Positions 34,922-44,090 of a DNA stretch of 64,000 nt are shown in pieces (the stretch's first letter is position 1; every line of letters starts with the position of its first letter). Source of the DNA: Sandaracinobacteroides sp039808025 (GTDB lineage Bacteria > Pseudomonadota > Alphaproteobacteria > Sphingomonadales > Sphingomonadaceae); contig JBDHSK010000001.1 in assembly GCA_039808025.1 (NCBI GenBank), positions 248,001 through 312,000 on the forward strand. The letters run 5' to 3'. Made by a program: the position numbers and the translations under genes. The notes below the pieces were generated by a model. That model was given only the letters and a program-made list of their open reading frames with translations, searched no databases and had not been told where the DNA came from.

Positions 34922-35437
34922 TTAGGCGCGGGGAACAATCCCCAGCAATTGAACGTCGAAAACCAGAACCGCGTTTGGCGGAATGACGCCACCAGCTCCC
35001 TTTGCTCCATACCCCAGGGCCGGTGGAATGGTGAACCGGGCATGCCCACCAGGACGCATCATCTGCAGCCCCTCCTGCCACCCCTTGATGACATCTCCCA
35101 CCTTGAAGATGGCTGGCTGTCCCCGTTCCAGCGAGGAATCAAAGACAGTCCCGTCCGCCAGACGACCCTCATAATGAACGGCGACCGTATCTTCCAGGGT
35201 CGGGGTCGGCCCCTCGCCAGCTGAGAGAATCTCAACCTGCAACCCCGATTCGGTAGTCTTCACCCCGGGCTTGCGGGCATTCTCAGCCAGAAATGTACTG
35301 GCAGCCTGGGCAGGGGCACGCAGAGGTTGTGTGCCGAACAGAGCAACCAGAACCCCGATTACAGCCAGCACCAGGCCGGAAACGACCCACTTCCCGATGG
35401 ATTTTCCCCCGGCGCCACCAATCGATTCAGAAGTCAT
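34922..35437 (-). CDS. Membrane-anchored FKBP-type peptidyl-prolyl isomerase
   Basis: 171 residues: one membrane segment (WVVSGLVLAVIGVLVALFG, about 17-35) and a C-terminal FKBP domain with VHYEGRLADGTVFDSS, WQEGLQMMRPGG and GYGAKGAGGVIPPNAVLVF. It should assist folding in the periplasm. It starts 3 bases after rpsU ends, so it is expressed with that ribosomal gene. Confidence 0.93.
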   Translation of the reverse strand: MTSESIGGAGGKSIGKWVVSGLVLAVIGVLVALFGTQPLRAPAQAASTFLAENARKPGVKTTESGLQVEILSAGEGPTPTLEDTVAVHYEGRLADGTVFDSSLERGQPAIFKVGDVIKGWQEGLQMMRPGGHARFTIPPALGYGAKGAGGVIPPNAVLVFDVQLLGIVPRA

Positions 35438-35440
35438 GAA

Positions 35441-35647
35441 TCAACGTTGACCATCGCGTTCAGCGCGCTTGCGATCAAGCTTGCGGGCACGACGAATAGC
35501 TGCCGCTTTTTCACGAGCGCGCTTTTCCGAGGGTTTTTCATAGTGTCTGCGCAGCTTCATTTCGCGGTACACGCCTTCGCGTTGAAGCTTCTTCTTCAGC
35601 GCGCGCAGCGCCTGGTCAACGTTATTATCACGAACAATGATCTGCAT
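35441..35647 (-). CDS. rpsU: 30S ribosomal protein S21
   Basis: 68 residues from the ATG at 35647. The sequence MQIIVRDNNVDQALRALKKK and the basic tail RRARKLDRKRAER are typical of alphaproteobacterial bS21. The protein helps mRNA base-pair with 16S rRNA. The gap before COQ9 (35648-35896) holds no further gene I can support and probably carries both promoters. Confidence 0.96.
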   Translation of the reverse strand: MQIIVRDNNVDQALRALKKKLQREGVYREMKLRRHYEKPSEKRAREKAAAIRRARKLDRKRAERDGQR

Positions 35648-35896
35648 AAACGCGTATGAACCTTCCAGTAACCTTCGCCGGCCTGCAGAGGCCCTGTGCC
35701 CCGGCATCACCCCGAAGCAGCCTCACGAGGTCCTGCATACGCTCCATACGCCGATTCGGCATTAAGACATACCAACGGACCGCCGCCAACGCTGTCAGCT
35801 TCGCAATCGCACCCCTAACAAAAAGATAGTACGCCTGCAAGCCATCAGGCACGATAGCGATGGCTCTTGCTGGCTTGGCAATCTATAAGATCAGCC

Positions 35897-36571
35897 ATGG
35901 ACAACCCGACCGATCTCACCCTTGATGAAATGCGCCCGATTCTGGCTGCCAGACTGGTAACGCATGTCCCATTCGATGGATGGTCGTTCAAGGCGGTAGA
36001 TGCCGCCGCTGCCGACTGTGGAATAGACCCAGCCGCTGCCCGACTGGCCTTCAAGGACGGCGAGGTTGCCATGATTGAAGCATGGCTCGATCAAGCCGAC
36101 GACAGCATGTTGTCAGTTCTCGATTCTGACTCGTTCCGGGCATTGTCCATCCGTAGAAGAATTGCCTATGCCATTAAAACCCGTCTTGAGCAGGCCGAGC
36201 CTCACCGGGAAGCAGTAAGACGAGCTGTTGCCTTGCTGGCGTTACCGGGCAACACGCCTTTGGCAACCAAACGGGCATGGAAAACGGCCGATGCCATCTG
36301 GCGCGCGTCCGGAGATACCAGCACAGATTTCAACCATTACAGCAAGCGCACCATCCTTGCCTCCCTCTACTCTGCCACCCTTCTCATCTGGCTCGACGAC
36401 GAAAGTGAGGGGCACTCCAGAACCTGGGGGTTCCTGGATCGCCGTATCGACAACATCATGCAGTTTGAAAAGCTGAAGGCCAACTTCCGGTCCCGCACGT
36501 CCTCTGCAAACCGCCCAAGCCTGACCCGCTTTCTCGGGCGCTTACGCTACCCCGTCAACCAGGACAGTTGA
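35897..36571 (+). CDS. COQ9 family ubiquinone biosynthesis protein
   Basis: 224 residues from the ATG at 35897. The pattern of N-terminal HTH-like helices (LAARLVTHVPFDGWSFKAVDAAA) and a C-terminal block with YSKRTILASLYSATLLIWLDD and FLDRRIDNIMQFEK is that of COQ9, a TetR-like fold that binds lipids and supports COQ7 in ubiquinone synthesis. COQ9 is restricted to alphaproteobacteria and mitochondria, which supports the taxonomic call. Confidence 0.9.
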   Translation: MDNPTDLTLDEMRPILAARLVTHVPFDGWSFKAVDAAAADCGIDPAAARLAFKDGEVAMIEAWLDQADDSMLSVLDSDSFRALSIRRRIAYAIKTRLEQAEPHREAVRRAVALLALPGNTPLATKRAWKTADAIWRASGDTSTDFNHYSKRTILASLYSATLLIWLDDESEGHSRTWGFLDRRIDNIMQFEKLKANFRSRTSSANRPSLTRFLGRLRYPVNQDS

Positions 36572-36663
36572 CACGCGGATTCAGCAAATGGCCAACCATA
36601 TCGGCTTGCATATCGGTCAATTCATCGCCACACGGCCTGATAATGAATTGAAGGAGTGCGGTG

Positions 36664-37143
36664 GTGGCCGGCAGCGTCAACAAGGTTATTCTCGTCGGCA
36701 ATCTGGGCGCCGACCCTGAGGTCAAAAGCTTTGCCAGCGGCGGACGCATCGCCAATTTCCGAATCGCCACTTCCGAAAGCTGGACAGACCGCCAAACCAA
36801 CGAGCGCCGCGAGCGGACAGAGTGGCATAATATCGTCATCGACAACGACAATCTGATCCGCGTGGTCGAACAATATCTGCGCAAAGGCTCAAAGGTCTAT
36901 GTTGAGGGACAGCTACGCACCCGTAAATGGCAAGACCGCGACGGCAATGACCGCTACACAACCGAAGTGTATGTCGGGCGTTTCCGTGGTGAGCTCACTC
37001 TGCTGGATCGACGCGATAGCGGTGCGGCAGGCAGTTATGACGATTATGGCGCGCCCACGCCTTCCCGCAATCCATCATCAACCGGCCGCTCTTCTGCTCC
37101 CTCCCCATCAAGCGAAGACCTGGACGATGATGTCCCGTTCTGA
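36664..37143 (+). CDS. ssb: Single-stranded DNA-binding protein
   Basis: 159 residues from the second of two adjacent GTG codons (36661, 36664); AAGGAG at 36651-36656 fits the second better. The OB fold begins MAGSVNKVILVGNLGADPE and contains TEWHNIVI, and a Ser/Pro-rich linker leads to the acidic tip DLDDDVPF used to recruit partner proteins. The last 100 bases overlap, antisense, the end of the DUF2793 gene. It is probably the chromosomal ssb rather than part of the GTA. Confidence 0.94.
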   Translation: MAGSVNKVILVGNLGADPEVKSFASGGRIANFRIATSESWTDRQTNERRERTEWHNIVIDNDNLIRVVEQYLRKGSKVYVEGQLRTRKWQDRDGNDRYTTEVYVGRFRGELTLLDRRDSGAAGSYDDYGAPTPSRNPSSTGRSSAPSPSSEDLDDDVPF

Positions 37144-37586
37144 CCAATCCCCATCATCAAGAGCAGGGCGCTGATCGCATGACGGGCCTCAACATCTATC
37201 ACAGTGCCTCCTGTTGGCACTTCAATGGGTAACGCATTGGCAACAATCGCCAGCTCCCTGACCCAGTGGTTTCCCTGACGCCGCAAGTGGCATTGCGTGT
37301 CACGCATCCAGATTCGTGCACCTTCTCCCGGGTCGACAAATCGCCACCCCCCTTGTGTCCAGAGTGCCAGCATGTTGTCATGCCCGGCCCATTCCTCCAA
37401 GGAATCTTCAGCAACCAGCCAGCACTCCCCCATTTCAGGTTGAGCCGGCGGCACGGCCGCAGCAGCGATAACTGATGGCTGAATCAGCGCATCCAAAAGC
37501 ATTATCGCCTCATTATGGGTAATGTCTTTCTGTCCCTGCCCGGGAACCAGCAAAGGCAGTTTCAACCGTGGGCTCAACTCACGCAT
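37044..37586 (-). CDS. DUF2793 protein at the end of the GTA cluster
   Basis: 180 residues from an ATG with GAGGTG upstream. The N-terminal 120 residues match DUF2793 (LKLPLLVPGQGQKDITHNEA, GECWLVAEDSLEEWAGHDNMLALW), a family found beside GTA and phage tail genes in alphaproteobacteria, perhaps a fibre or receptor-binding part. The last 33 residues are encoded antisense to the end of ssb and are low-complexity, so the tail may be a run-on. Confidence 0.8.
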   Translation of the reverse strand: MRELSPRLKLPLLVPGQGQKDITHNEAIMLLDALIQPSVIAAAAVPPAQPEMGECWLVAEDSLEEWAGHDNMLALWTQGGWRFVDPGEGARIWMRDTQCHLRRQGNHWVRELAIVANALPIEVPTGGTVIDVEARHAISALLLMMGIGQNGTSSSRSSLDGEGAEERPVDDGLREGVGAP

Positions 37587-37601
37587 CTTTCCACCTCATC
37601 A

Positions 37602-39713
37602 TCAGATTTTGACTGCTCTCGAAGCCCGCAATTCCTCTGCAGCTTCTCCATCCACAACGACATAGGCATGTCCCGGAGGGAAGGGCGCTCCGGACAAATC
37701 CACCTGTTCGGCAATAGAAAGCCTTAGCTGGTCATTCTTTACAGGAACCTCATATCGAGCTCCGTCGTCCCCAATGAGTCTCCAGGTCCCGCCCCGCCAT
37801 TCCACTTCCGGGCTTCCCCACGCACTCATTCTGCCGTCGACCGCCACCCAACTGGAAACAATCGTGCCATCACTCAGGCGTTCGCAGCGGAAATGGACAG
37901 GCGCCAGTTGCTGACCGCCGATATGCTGCACGACATGCTCGACGGTCTTACCGCCAGGAGGATCCCCTCTCCCTTGCGCCACTACAACGATCGGCCGCCC
38001 TGCCATGTCCTCATTAACCGGCATGGTTACCAACCCATCCATAGTGATCATCTCGACCAGGTCGCCCGCTACATGGTTCTGCGGTGCTGTGCCGTAGCGG
38101 CCTCGCAGAAAACCCGATACCCGGTACTGTCCCTGGCCCAATGAATTGGCCAAGCGGAACTGCAGTAACTCTTCTCCAATACGCAGCAGGTTTGCGCCAG
38201 CAAGCACAGCAATGTCCGCACGGGATTCAAGAACGGAATCGGGGTCGCTCAACGCGATAGTGACTGCATTCTTTTCATCCCAAACCAATGCGCTCGCACT
38301 CGCCAGCTCCGAAAGCAGTCTCCCGCAAGGGCGACGTGCCTGAACCGCTCCCATTCGGGCCGTTCCCGAGTCAGACAATATTCCGATTTCGGCACCCCGC
38401 CATCCAGGGCCGCCATTGGCGCTCACCATCAAACCAGATTGGCCATTGTCCAGAGGAAAAGGTATTTCAAAGATCTGAAGTCTGGTTTCAGGAATCGCCA
38501 CAGCCGGCGACACCATCGATCGTCCCGCTTCCGCCTGCGCCTGCCCTCTTGCTCCCCTCATATGTCGAACGGCCTGAACATGCACCATCAACCCGCGAAC
38601 GGCGCGCTCGACGACACGCCATTCCTCCGCCTCACCTGTGAATTGAATTATATCCCCAACAGCAATATTCAGCCATTTCCAACTCAACATTACCGACAGG
38701 CTATCCGCTTCCAGTTCTGCCTGCTCCATCGCATATCGGGCGAAAGCTCGTGCATCACTTGCCGTCAGCGATGCCGGTACCAGAATCTGTGCCTCAGAAC
38801 CTCGTCGCTGGCGCACGGCACATTGCATACCCTCCTGATAGTCACGCGCGGTATCCAGATAACCAACGGTCGTCCGCGACGGCATTTTCGAGACTGCAAT
38901 CGCGCGTTCCCGCTGAAACCCCTGCACGCCATCATTGCCAACACAAACGTCTTCGCGTGTGATAAGATGTTTTTCTCCGTCATCCGAGAATGACAGGCTC
39001 CCACCAATATCCCGCACTCCCGTGCTTGCCAGAGCCATCAGGGCTTCAACATCAGTGCCAATAGTAGCACTCGAAGCAACATAACCCGTTGTCACCCAGC
39101 TTGCCGCATGTGATGGATCACGGTAGACGCGCCAGCCTCCCAGCTCTGCCAACCAGTCATCCACCCCCCCTTCGTCAGCTTCCACCTCGAAACTCAGGTT
39201 GGGAATACGGTTTCCATACGCCTCCAGGGCCAGATTATCGAACACCACATAGGCCAGACCAGCAAAGCAAGGCGCCCGCTCCAACCCTTCCACCGCCACA
39301 ATCACCGGGTCAGCTTCCGTCTGGGTCCCATCATAAGTTCGCATGATGGTCGGGCTTACAAACTCACCAGACAGATTGCGGATCTCACGGCCATCGGCCC
39401 AGATCCGCCTTATCGAGCGAATCCCCCGCGAAGATACGGCAACCGCTATCGAAGCAGTACCGCTTCTTTCCCCGCTCCCCTTGGCTCCCTGATCGCTGAC
39501 ATGGGCCCAGATCACTATGCCAGCGGCACGTACGACTCCAAAAACCCGTGGGAATATCACTCCATAAGCAGATCTCTGTATCCGGTCCACCATCGACGGT
39601 CTGCGGCGGCTGAACAGCAATGTATCAATGGCCGAGCCGGTGATAGCCCCTGAAAGCGCACCAAATGGGCCGCCAATGGCCTGCCCCATCGACGAAAAGA
39701 CAATAGAAGCCAT
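37602..39713 (-). CDS. GTA gp15-like tail tip/host specificity protein
   Basis: 703 residues. The start MASIVFSSMGQAIGGPFGALSGAITGSAID (seen as a Gly/Ala-rich N-terminus) is typical of GTA and siphophage tail hub proteins, and later blocks such as GNRIPNLSFEV, ADSLSVMLSWKWLNIAVGDIIQ and YRVSGFLRGRYGT match the gp15-like group. It is shorter than the 1300-residue R. capsulatus protein, as is usual in sphingomonads. A 67-base AT-rich gap (39714-39780) separates it from gp14, unlike the tight joins elsewhere, and may hold an internal promoter. Confidence 0.85.
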   Translation of the reverse strand: MASIVFSSMGQAIGGPFGALSGAITGSAIDTLLFSRRRPSMVDRIQRSAYGVIFPRVFGVVRAAGIVIWAHVSDQGAKGSGERSGTASIAVAVSSRGIRSIRRIWADGREIRNLSGEFVSPTIMRTYDGTQTEADPVIVAVEGLERAPCFAGLAYVVFDNLALEAYGNRIPNLSFEVEADEGGVDDWLAELGGWRVYRDPSHAASWVTTGYVASSATIGTDVEALMALASTGVRDIGGSLSFSDDGEKHLITREDVCVGNDGVQGFQRERAIAVSKMPSRTTVGYLDTARDYQEGMQCAVRQRRGSEAQILVPASLTASDARAFARYAMEQAELEADSLSVMLSWKWLNIAVGDIIQFTGEAEEWRVVERAVRGLMVHVQAVRHMRGARGQAQAEAGRSMVSPAVAIPETRLQIFEIPFPLDNGQSGLMVSANGGPGWRGAEIGILSDSGTARMGAVQARRPCGRLLSELASASALVWDEKNAVTIALSDPDSVLESRADIAVLAGANLLRIGEELLQFRLANSLGQGQYRVSGFLRGRYGTAPQNHVAGDLVEMITMDGLVTMPVNEDMAGRPIVVVAQGRGDPPGGKTVEHVVQHIGGQQLAPVHFRCERLSDGTIVSSWVAVDGRMSAWGSPEVEWRGGTWRLIGDDGARYEVPVKNDQLRLSIAEQVDLSGAPFPPGHAYVVVDGEAAEELRASRAVKI

Positions 39714-39780
39714 ATGCTGACCCTCTTATAATTATTTGATCATACAGGATTTTATACTTCTGTACTTTACGTTCGATCTG

Positions 39781-40187
39781 CTATTGCAGTCTCCACGCCC
39801 TCGACCAACATTCATTCCCGCCTATTGGTCTCTCAACCACTCTACCGATACCGGCATGCGCCTCCACAACACCCATTGCAGTACGAATGGCCAGATGAGG
39901 CTGGCGGCTGGCAGCCCAGCGCAGCAGGATGTCGCCCTCTTGCCACCTCCCTTCGTCTACCGGCCGACACCCGGCAGCTGCGAACAGGTCATCCACCATG
40001 CTCTCGGAAAGCCCCCGATAGGGCAAATTTCCGGAACACAGATGCACAGTCCGGCCTTCTTGGCCGCGGCAACAACCAGACCCACGCAATCCAGACCATC
40101 ACTGCTGCGGCCTTGCCGCCGAAATCGCACACCAAGGAAACTGCGCGCTATCTCGGCAATTCGTCGCCCATCTGCCGCCGATCTCAC
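39781..40187 (-). pseudogene. GTA gp14 NlpC/P60 cell wall peptidase, frameshifted
   Basis: The frame starting at GTG 40187 (overlapping the gp13 TGA) encodes the NlpC/P60 N-terminal half with the catalytic Cys in SSDGLDCVGLVVAAAKKAG, then runs out of family sequence near 40040 and stops at 39957. The frame one base back encodes the rest, from NLPYRGLSESMVDDL through EGRWQEGDILLRW and the His region QPHLAIRT and VEAHAGIGRVVE to a stop at 39781. One missing base in the A/T run GGAAATTTG (about 40030-40040) would explain it. The heptamer AAATTTG is present but not in the phase needed for classical -1 slippage. The enzyme would cut peptidoglycan at entry. Whether this is a true mutation or a sequence error is open. 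Confidence 0.8.
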
Positions 40188-41011
40188 AGCTCACCATAAC
40201 GCAACAAGGCATCGTTTCCGGGAACGAACGGCTCACCGCCAAAATTTCTGGCATTGCCAAACCGTTGGCTACAGGTGGAAAAACGCTTGTCACATCCCTG
40301 CTGCAACCTGATCACATCCCCCGCTGAAACGGGTGTATCCCACAACTCCTCAAGGTAAATCCTGTCATCCACGATCTCCATGATCGTTCGATCCAGCCCG
40401 GCCATTCGTCCTGAAACCACCCGCAACTGACCAAAACCATAAAGGTCAGCATCCACAATCGGCTGGCTGACAACAACCTCGCGTCCCTCCGATGACGTTA
40501 CTGACGCCAGAATTGACCGCCCGGCCAGATCAACCCCACAACGCCGGTCGCCAAACTCCGCGCGACAATATGGCGTGCAAGTCACGCCCACAGCGTCCGA
40601 AAGTGCAAGTTTCCGGTCCACGATGCTGGTACGAAACTGTTTTCCGCCACCTGTGTCCCGCGCAACATCCCCGATATTGCCCTGAATCAACTGAATCTGC
40701 CCCTGATCGGGGGCGCACCAGTCCACCATGAACAACACAACCTGTGTGCCTGCCCAACGGCCAGCGTCCAGGTCCGATGCCGACAGGCCCGCCTCATCCA
40801 ATATGCCGCTGATATCCATATCGGCTGGTGTCAGACCATTGTCGGCCACAATGGCCGAAGGTGTCATGCCTGGCCGTGAACGATATCGGACACCCTCTGC
40901 CCAGATGTCTCGATCATGGCTGGTAAACCCCAGGGTAACCCCGTCCGGACGTTCCAGCCGCCAGCAGCTCGCCAGCGTCGTCAGAGCCTGCGACAAATGT
41001 TCATGCAACAT
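40184..41011 (-). CDS. GTA gp13-like protein (DUF2163)
   Basis: 275 residues from the ATG at 41011 (TGATG join with gp12; a GTG one codon earlier is also in frame). It carries DUF2163 features: LGFTSHDRDIWAEGVRYRSRPG, TQVVLFMVDWCAPDQGQ and the C-terminal Cys-rich block QGCDKRFSTCSQRFGNARNFGGEP. The latter Cys residues may bind a metal or cluster, as in the tail hub of RcGTA. Confidence 0.9.
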   Translation of the reverse strand: MLHEHLSQALTTLASCWRLERPDGVTLGFTSHDRDIWAEGVRYRSRPGMTPSAIVADNGLTPADMDISGILDEAGLSASDLDAGRWAGTQVVLFMVDWCAPDQGQIQLIQGNIGDVARDTGGGKQFRTSIVDRKLALSDAVGVTCTPYCRAEFGDRRCGVDLAGRSILASVTSSEGREVVVSQPIVDADLYGFGQLRVVSGRMAGLDRTIMEIVDDRIYLEELWDTPVSAGDVIRLQQGCDKRFSTCSQRFGNARNFGGEPFVPGNDALLRYGEL

Positions 41012-43341
41012 CACTCACGCACCTCCACCAACGGAACAGCTGGAAGCTCTCCCGCCTGCCAGCGCGATAACGACACATCGAGCTGGTCAGTCGCAAACCG
41101 AACAGGCACATCAAATTCGAAACCTGCACAAACAGACGCACCTTCAACAGGGGCATCCTCGAAGCGAATGATCCCCCCCTCAATCAGTTCCCAACCGTTG
41201 GTCACCACCTCGCCGGCCACCGACACCATCACGCTGGCCGCTATCGGACGGGTAATCCGACGCACTTCCTCGACACCCATCTCGCCATATCGCTTCACCA
41301 GTGGAAAACTCAGGCGTGTCCCATCCCCCTCCCCCAGAAACTGGTCGAGGGCGGTCGGAGCTTCCCCCGGGAGGTTGCTGTGCCAGTCAAGCGGATCCCG
41401 AAACCGGAAGGCTGCGGCCTGACCGCGTCGTGCACGGAAAAACCCGACCAGTTTGGCGAGATCCTGCTCTGAACGCACCCCCACCGCCGCATCATAACGC
41501 AGGCGCCCCTGCGCCCACACGCTGTTTCGCTGCTCATGGCCCGAAACCATCGATGCAACCTGCGTTGCAAACTCCGGGCCTCCAACCGCATCAAAACCCA
41601 GCTCCAGCGGGAACCGCACATCATGAAATTGTTGCACGTCCTCAGCTCCTTGCTGCATTTCCATCCACACAAAGCCATCTCGGGCTATCTGGGGCCAGGC
41701 CCATACCAGTACTTCTGCCACCGCCGATCGTCTCGCCAGGGCGGCAGCATCACCTACGCGGCGCCAATGCAAATCTGCGTCAGCAGGCAGCAGAACAAAA
41801 CCGGAAAGATAATGTTGGTATTCCGGAGGATAGCCAAGTTGCTGTGTCACCGCCTGCCGGCCGTGCTCCTGTCCCGCTTCATTGCCAGATGTTACATGAT
41901 CATAATCTTCCAACTGCAGCACATCATATGCCGGCCAATGCCAACCCACTGGCATGTTCGCCCGTTTCAGATCGGGCCTCGCTGCATCCAGAACCTGAGG
42001 CGCAAAAAACAGCAGTAACGATCGGAACCGGCCCGGAGCGGCAGCCCGAGCTGCCTCGATCACCGCTGATGTCGCCGCTGCCAGCCGCGCCCCCAACCAA
42101 TCAAGATACTGCTGCTCTGCCAGAGTCCGAACCCCAACCACATCTGGCATCACCGGCGGTTCGGAACCTTCCGCCGCTGTCCACGTCGAAACGGTGGATG
42201 CGTCATAAAAACAGGGGGCACCATCACTGCCCACCCACCACCATGGCTCGCCAACCTGAAAATCCACATGCCCACCAGATTGAGCCAGCAAATCCGCAAA
42301 CGCTCTGGCCACACTGCAAAGCCAGTTGATCGCGACGGCATTACAGGGCGAAATCAGGGTCGATGGCGGCTCCCATCCTGTCAGGGCACGGTTCCCCAGA
42401 TGGTCTCGCTGAACCCAGGCATCCGGTGCATGGTCCGCAAGCACTTCAAACGACAACGAGAATATCGGCTGAAATCCTGCTTGCCTCGCCGCTTGTATCA
42501 GGCCCGCATGCCAGGCCACTGCTGAAGAACACAGGCCGGAACCAACTTCATATCTTCCACCACCAACCGACGTAAGCGCAAAATAATGGCTCATTCCGAC
42601 ATAATGATTCACGACTTCCCGGTAACCCAGAGCCTGCCATTGCTCGACAAGTCGTTCCGGTGGCTGATGGTAACTGTCATCATAACCTGAACAGATCCGC
42701 AAGCCATGTTCCGGTAGAAAACAGTCGCCCATCCTGATGGCTGACCGCCGCCCCTCCGCCACAATATTCCCCACATCGACAAAAGTCGAAACGCCGGCGG
42801 GAAGAGGTTGCGCAGAGCCATCATAGTCTTCCGGCACCACTGACAGAAACATCCGGTCGATGTCTCCGGCCCAGACAGCACCTTCCTCCAGGGCATACCC
42901 TGAAACCAGATTGTCAAAATCAAGGGTGATACGCGCGCTGGTAGGGCTTCCCGAAGCGTAATTCCAGAGCCGCACATACCAGATGGCTGCTTCACCTGCC
43001 GCATCGCGTCCCTCGATGGTAAGCGTCGGGCCATTCACCTGATCCAGGGGCATCACACCGGGGCCACTCATCCAGTCGAATGCAACTTTCACCCCCCGGT
43101 AGTCCCGGTCGGTCTCATAGGCGAGCAACGGGTGCGACCATCGATCCTCACTGGCCCAGATAAGTCCCGCCAGATCTCTCTTGGTCAGGAAATCCAGGCT
43201 GACCCTCAGCGACCGCTCTTCAACAACCGACAGCGCCGCCATAATCGGACGGGCAAAATCGACGGTCCATAATCCAGCCGAAAACCGTTTCACCCACCGC
43301 GTCCTGAAGCTCCTGTTGTGCTGGGCCAGATAATAGTCCAT
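41011..43341 (-). CDS. GTA gp12-like distal tail protein (DUF2460) with large N-terminal extra domain
   Basis: 776 residues. The C-terminal 200 residues, from FPLELGFDAVGGPEF (residue 577), are the complete DUF2460 protein that alone forms RcGTA gp12 (GHEQRNSVWAQGRLRYDA, FRARRGQAAAFRFRDPLDW). The first 570 or so residues are extra: Trp/Tyr-rich, with GYREVVNHYVGMSHYF, FSLSFEVLADHAPDAW and DFQVGEPWWWVGSDG, which resemble a glycosidase-like TIM barrel, possibly the tail-coating domain named in some siphophages. The start has GGGAGG five bases upstream. The barrel reading is inference; the fusion is seen directly. Confidence 0.85.
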   Translation of the reverse strand: MDYYLAQHNRSFRTRWVKRFSAGLWTVDFARPIMAALSVVEERSLRVSLDFLTKRDLAGLIWASEDRWSHPLLAYETDRDYRGVKVAFDWMSGPGVMPLDQVNGPTLTIEGRDAAGEAAIWYVRLWNYASGSPTSARITLDFDNLVSGYALEEGAVWAGDIDRMFLSVVPEDYDGSAQPLPAGVSTFVDVGNIVAEGRRSAIRMGDCFLPEHGLRICSGYDDSYHQPPERLVEQWQALGYREVVNHYVGMSHYFALTSVGGGRYEVGSGLCSSAVAWHAGLIQAARQAGFQPIFSLSFEVLADHAPDAWVQRDHLGNRALTGWEPPSTLISPCNAVAINWLCSVARAFADLLAQSGGHVDFQVGEPWWWVGSDGAPCFYDASTVSTWTAAEGSEPPVMPDVVGVRTLAEQQYLDWLGARLAAATSAVIEAARAAAPGRFRSLLLFFAPQVLDAARPDLKRANMPVGWHWPAYDVLQLEDYDHVTSGNEAGQEHGRQAVTQQLGYPPEYQHYLSGFVLLPADADLHWRRVGDAAALARRSAVAEVLVWAWPQIARDGFVWMEMQQGAEDVQQFHDVRFPLELGFDAVGGPEFATQVASMVSGHEQRNSVWAQGRLRYDAAVGVRSEQDLAKLVGFFRARRGQAAAFRFRDPLDWHSNLPGEAPTALDQFLGEGDGTRLSFPLVKRYGEMGVEEVRRITRPIAASVMVSVAGEVVTNGWELIEGGIIRFEDAPVEGASVCAGFEFDVPVRFATDQLDVSLSRWQAGELPAVPLVEVRE

Positions 43342-43342
43342 T

Positions 43343-43891
43343 CTATCCTCCCGCCCGTTCCAGCGCCCGGCGCACTTCCCTCGCTACCTGTCGTCCGGTT
43401 TCCGCCATGAACCCGCGCGATGTGGCAGAAGCGGCATTGACATGTACCGAGATATTGACTGGCCCGCGTGCCGCTGAAGGCACCGTCTCGACCCTTCCAC
43501 TTGCCGTGGGAACAAACACTTCCGGGCCCCTTTCCCCCACCAGATAGGCCTTACCAAGCGATACCGGCCCACCTGTCGCGCGTCCGGGCAAGCCCAGCAT
43601 GGCTGAAAGCCCGCCGGTCACCGTCGCTCCAACGCCGCCGCCACTGTCAAGCTTCAGGGCGGCAGCCGCCAGTTCTCCAAGGGCACGTCCAGCCACACGC
43701 GCCAGGTCCTCGAATTCCAGTCGTCCACTGCGTGCTGCCCTGCGCAAAGCCTGTTCCACGCCTCGCCCGGCCTGATCAGCGCCCGCCTGCAAACCTTCGG
43801 CAAGAATGGCCTGCATCTCCGCCACATCCTGCCGCAAACCCGATGTATCCACCCGCACATCCAGTGACGTGGCGTCTCCATGCTCATTCAT
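43343..43891 (-). CDS. GTA gp11-like short tail tape measure protein
   Basis: 182 residues. Helical N-terminus (VDTSGLRQDVAEMQAILAEG) and the block ATGGPVSLGKAYLVGERGPEVFVP, the hallmark of tape measure ends, followed by NISVHVNAASA. It is much shorter than phage tape measures, as expected for the short GTA tail. It overlaps gp10.1 by 8 bases and ends one base before gp12 starts. Confidence 0.87.
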   Translation of the reverse strand: MNEHGDATSLDVRVDTSGLRQDVAEMQAILAEGLQAGADQAGRGVEQALRRAARSGRLEFEDLARVAGRALGELAAAALKLDSGGGVGATVTGGLSAMLGLPGRATGGPVSLGKAYLVGERGPEVFVPTASGRVETVPSAARGPVNISVHVNAASATSRGFMAETGRQVAREVRRALERAGG

Positions 43892-44090
43892 CCGGAATAT
43901 GCTCCTTCAAGCGTCCCAGTTCGGAACGGCTCAGAGGCACCCCGGCAGATAACACGCCGAAATGCCCCTCCAGCGCCACACGCAACTCAGCATAGGTCGA
44001 GGCCCAGAATTGCCGGGGCATCCATCCCAGCTTCCCACTCGCCACCACCGCACACCGACGGGCAAAGCTGCCGAAATCAGTTGCCTCCAT
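43884..44090 (-). CDS. GTA gp10.1-like small tail assembly protein
   Basis: 68 residues from the ATG at 44090, overlapping the previous gene by 14 bases. The pattern SGKLGWMPRQFWASTYAELRVALEG is that of the small GTA tail assembly chaperones (Phage_TAC_6 type). Position between gp10 and the tape measure gene agrees. Confidence 0.8.
   Translation of the reverse strand: MEATDFGSFARRCAVVASGKLGWMPRQFWASTYAELRVALEGHFGVLSAGVPLSRSELGRLKEHIPDE

Noticed and set aside
40030..40040. Programmed -1 frameshift site in gp14
   Set aside because: AAATTTG is present but is not in the phase that would let both tRNAs slip from the first frame, so a mutation or sequence error is more likely.
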